Source: JAKORR01 sp964608495
GTDB lineage: Bacteria > Armatimonadota > Zipacnadia > Zipacnadales > FEN-943
DNA: 6,613 bases
Assembly: GCA_964608495.1 (NCBI GenBank)
Contig: CAZSOQ010000273.1
Location: forward strand, 1-6,613
Direction: 5' to 3'
Part shown: positions 5,898-6,613 of the stretch, one piece after another
Layout of the letters: each line of letters begins with the position of its first letter
Numbering within the stretch: the stretch's first letter is position 1
Notes under the pieces: model-generated
Told to the model about the DNA's origin: nothing
Database searches by the model: none
The model's input: the letters and a program-made list of their open reading frames with translations, nothing else
Translations under genes and position numbers: made by a program

Positions 5898-6613
5898 CTA
5901 CTTTTGCCTGCCGGGGTAGTTCGGCCCGTGCAGCATCGGCTTCGGCCTGAGGCCCAGGTCGCCGCCGACCACGTAGGGCTCTGCGCGCTCGGCCAGGTGC
6001 TCGACCATGCGCCGGCGCCAGTGGGCCACCTGGTCCGCGTGCGCCGGGTCCCGGGCCAGATCGCGCGTCTCCCCCGGGTCCGCGTCGAGGTCGAAGAGCT
6101 GCTGCTCGCCCGTCGGCGCGTAGTAGATGTACTTGAAGCGACCGTCGGTCAGCGCGGTCCACTGGTTCTCAGGCCAGTAGCAGGTGCTGTGCTCGAGGTC
6201 CAGGACGTCGCGCCAGCGGCCGGCCCGGCCCCGCGCCAGGTCCAGCAGGCTGCGTCCATCGAACCGCTCCTCGTCCCGGCTCACTCCGGCGGCGTCGAGG
6301 AAGGTGGGCAGGATGTCGCGCAGCTCGACGGGCTCGCGGCGCACCTGCCCGCGCGTCGCCGCCAGCATCCCCTCGGGCCAGCGCATCATCATCGGGATCC
6401 GCGCCGAGGCCTCGTAGGCGTAGGTCTTGCGCCAGAGGTGGTGGTCGCCCAGCATGTCGCCGTGATCGGACGTGAACAGGATGAGCGTATCCTCGAGCAT
6501 GCCGCGCTGTTCGAGTGCGGCCAGGATCCGGCCGACCTGCTCGTCGAGGAAGGAGACGCTGCCGTAGTAGCCCTGGCGCGAGGCCCGCACCTGCTCGGGC
6601 CCCAGGTCGCCGC
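5898..6613 (-). CDS. Type I sulfatase, C-terminal part (5' end off window)
   Basis: The visible 237 residues are the C-terminal half of a formylglycine-dependent sulfatase (alkaline phosphatase superfamily, S1-type), which removes sulfate esters from sugars or other organics. The frame is open to the window edge and begins GDLGPEQVRASRQGYYGSV. Key signs are YYGSVSFLDEQVGRILAALE (visible residues 15-34), the metal-binding FTSDHGDMLGDHHLWRK (46-62, with Asp49, His50, His57/58 and Lys62), ARIPMMMRWPEG further on, and the C-terminal subdomain motif QQLFDLDADPGETRDLA typical of arylsulfatases. The Cys/Ser-X-Pro-X-Arg site that becomes formylglycine, and any signal peptide, lie outside the window, so type and location cannot be confirmed. 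A GTG at 6590 is in frame but is internal, not the true start. The protein ends GPNYPGRQK with TAG. It lies 137 bases upstream of the transporter gene on the same strand, so it may share its transcript. The substrate is not predictable from this half. Confidence 0.93.
   Translation of the reverse strand, partial: GDLGPEQVRASRQGYYGSVSFLDEQVGRILAALEQRGMLEDTLILFTSDHGDMLGDHHLWRKTYAYEASARIPMMMRWPEGMLAATRGQVRREPVELRDILPTFLDAAGVSRDEERFDGRSLLDLARGRAGRWRDVLDLEHSTCYWPENQWTALTDGRFKYIYYAPTGEQQLFDLDADPGETRDLARDPAHADQVAHWRRRMVEHLAERAEPYVVGGDLGLRPKPMLHGPNYPGRQK

Noticed and set aside
3769..5919. Plus-strand open frame of 716 codons opposite the fusion gene
   Set aside because: Its translation is rich in Gly, Ala, His, Arg and Gln with no recognisable domain. 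It lies antisense to clear ABC ATPase and permease motifs. Long antisense frames are expected in DNA this GC-rich.
5761..6162. N-terminal extension of the fusion frame into the sulfatase gene (start near 6162)
   Set aside because: The extra residues are Arg/Pro/Ala-rich, overlap the sulfatase coding region antiparallel to no known motif, and a better start with AAGGAG exists at 5760.

Overview
The window is a GC-rich (about 70% by eye) stretch of bacterial DNA. Every gene I can support lies on the minus strand, so transcription runs from high to low coordinates. The order is: a type I sulfatase (5' end off the window), a fused sugar ABC ATPase/permease, a second sugar permease, a lipoprotein sugar-binding protein, and a GH127/DUF1680-type glycoside hydrolase (3' end off the window). 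High GC, a sulfatase beside a GH127-like enzyme, and a lipid-anchored rather than soluble solute-binding protein suggest a polysaccharide-degrading environmental bacterium. Planctomycetota, Armatimonadota or a related lineage is plausible, but there is no RNA gene or marker to settle it, so this is inference.

Layout: 6613-5898 holds the C-terminal half of the sulfatase. A 137-base spacer follows, carrying a good ribosome-binding site and a likely TTG start. 5760-3229 encodes one 843-residue polypeptide made of two RbsA/RhaT-like ATPase domains followed in frame by a complete RbsC-like membrane domain. It overlaps the next gene by ATGA. 3232-2228 encodes a second, separate RbsC-like permease. 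A 143-base spacer follows, then the binding protein (2084-1032), a 97-base spacer, and the start of the glycoside hydrolase (934-1). No stretch over 300 bases lacks a gene, and I see no RNA gene, mobile element, CRISPR array or convincing terminator.

Together the genes look like a small carbohydrate-use locus. The sulfatase and the exported GH127-like enzyme would trim a (possibly sulfated) polysaccharide or glycoconjugate. The transporter, whose binding protein belongs to the rhamnose/AI-2 (RhaS/LsrB) branch, would import a released monosaccharide, perhaps an L-sugar. The most unusual points are the ATPase-permease fusion and the advanced decay of the second ATP-binding domain, where both Walker motifs are damaged but the signature motif is intact. 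That leaves one predicted working ATPase site. The components belong to known families. The architecture and gene combination are what merit a second look.
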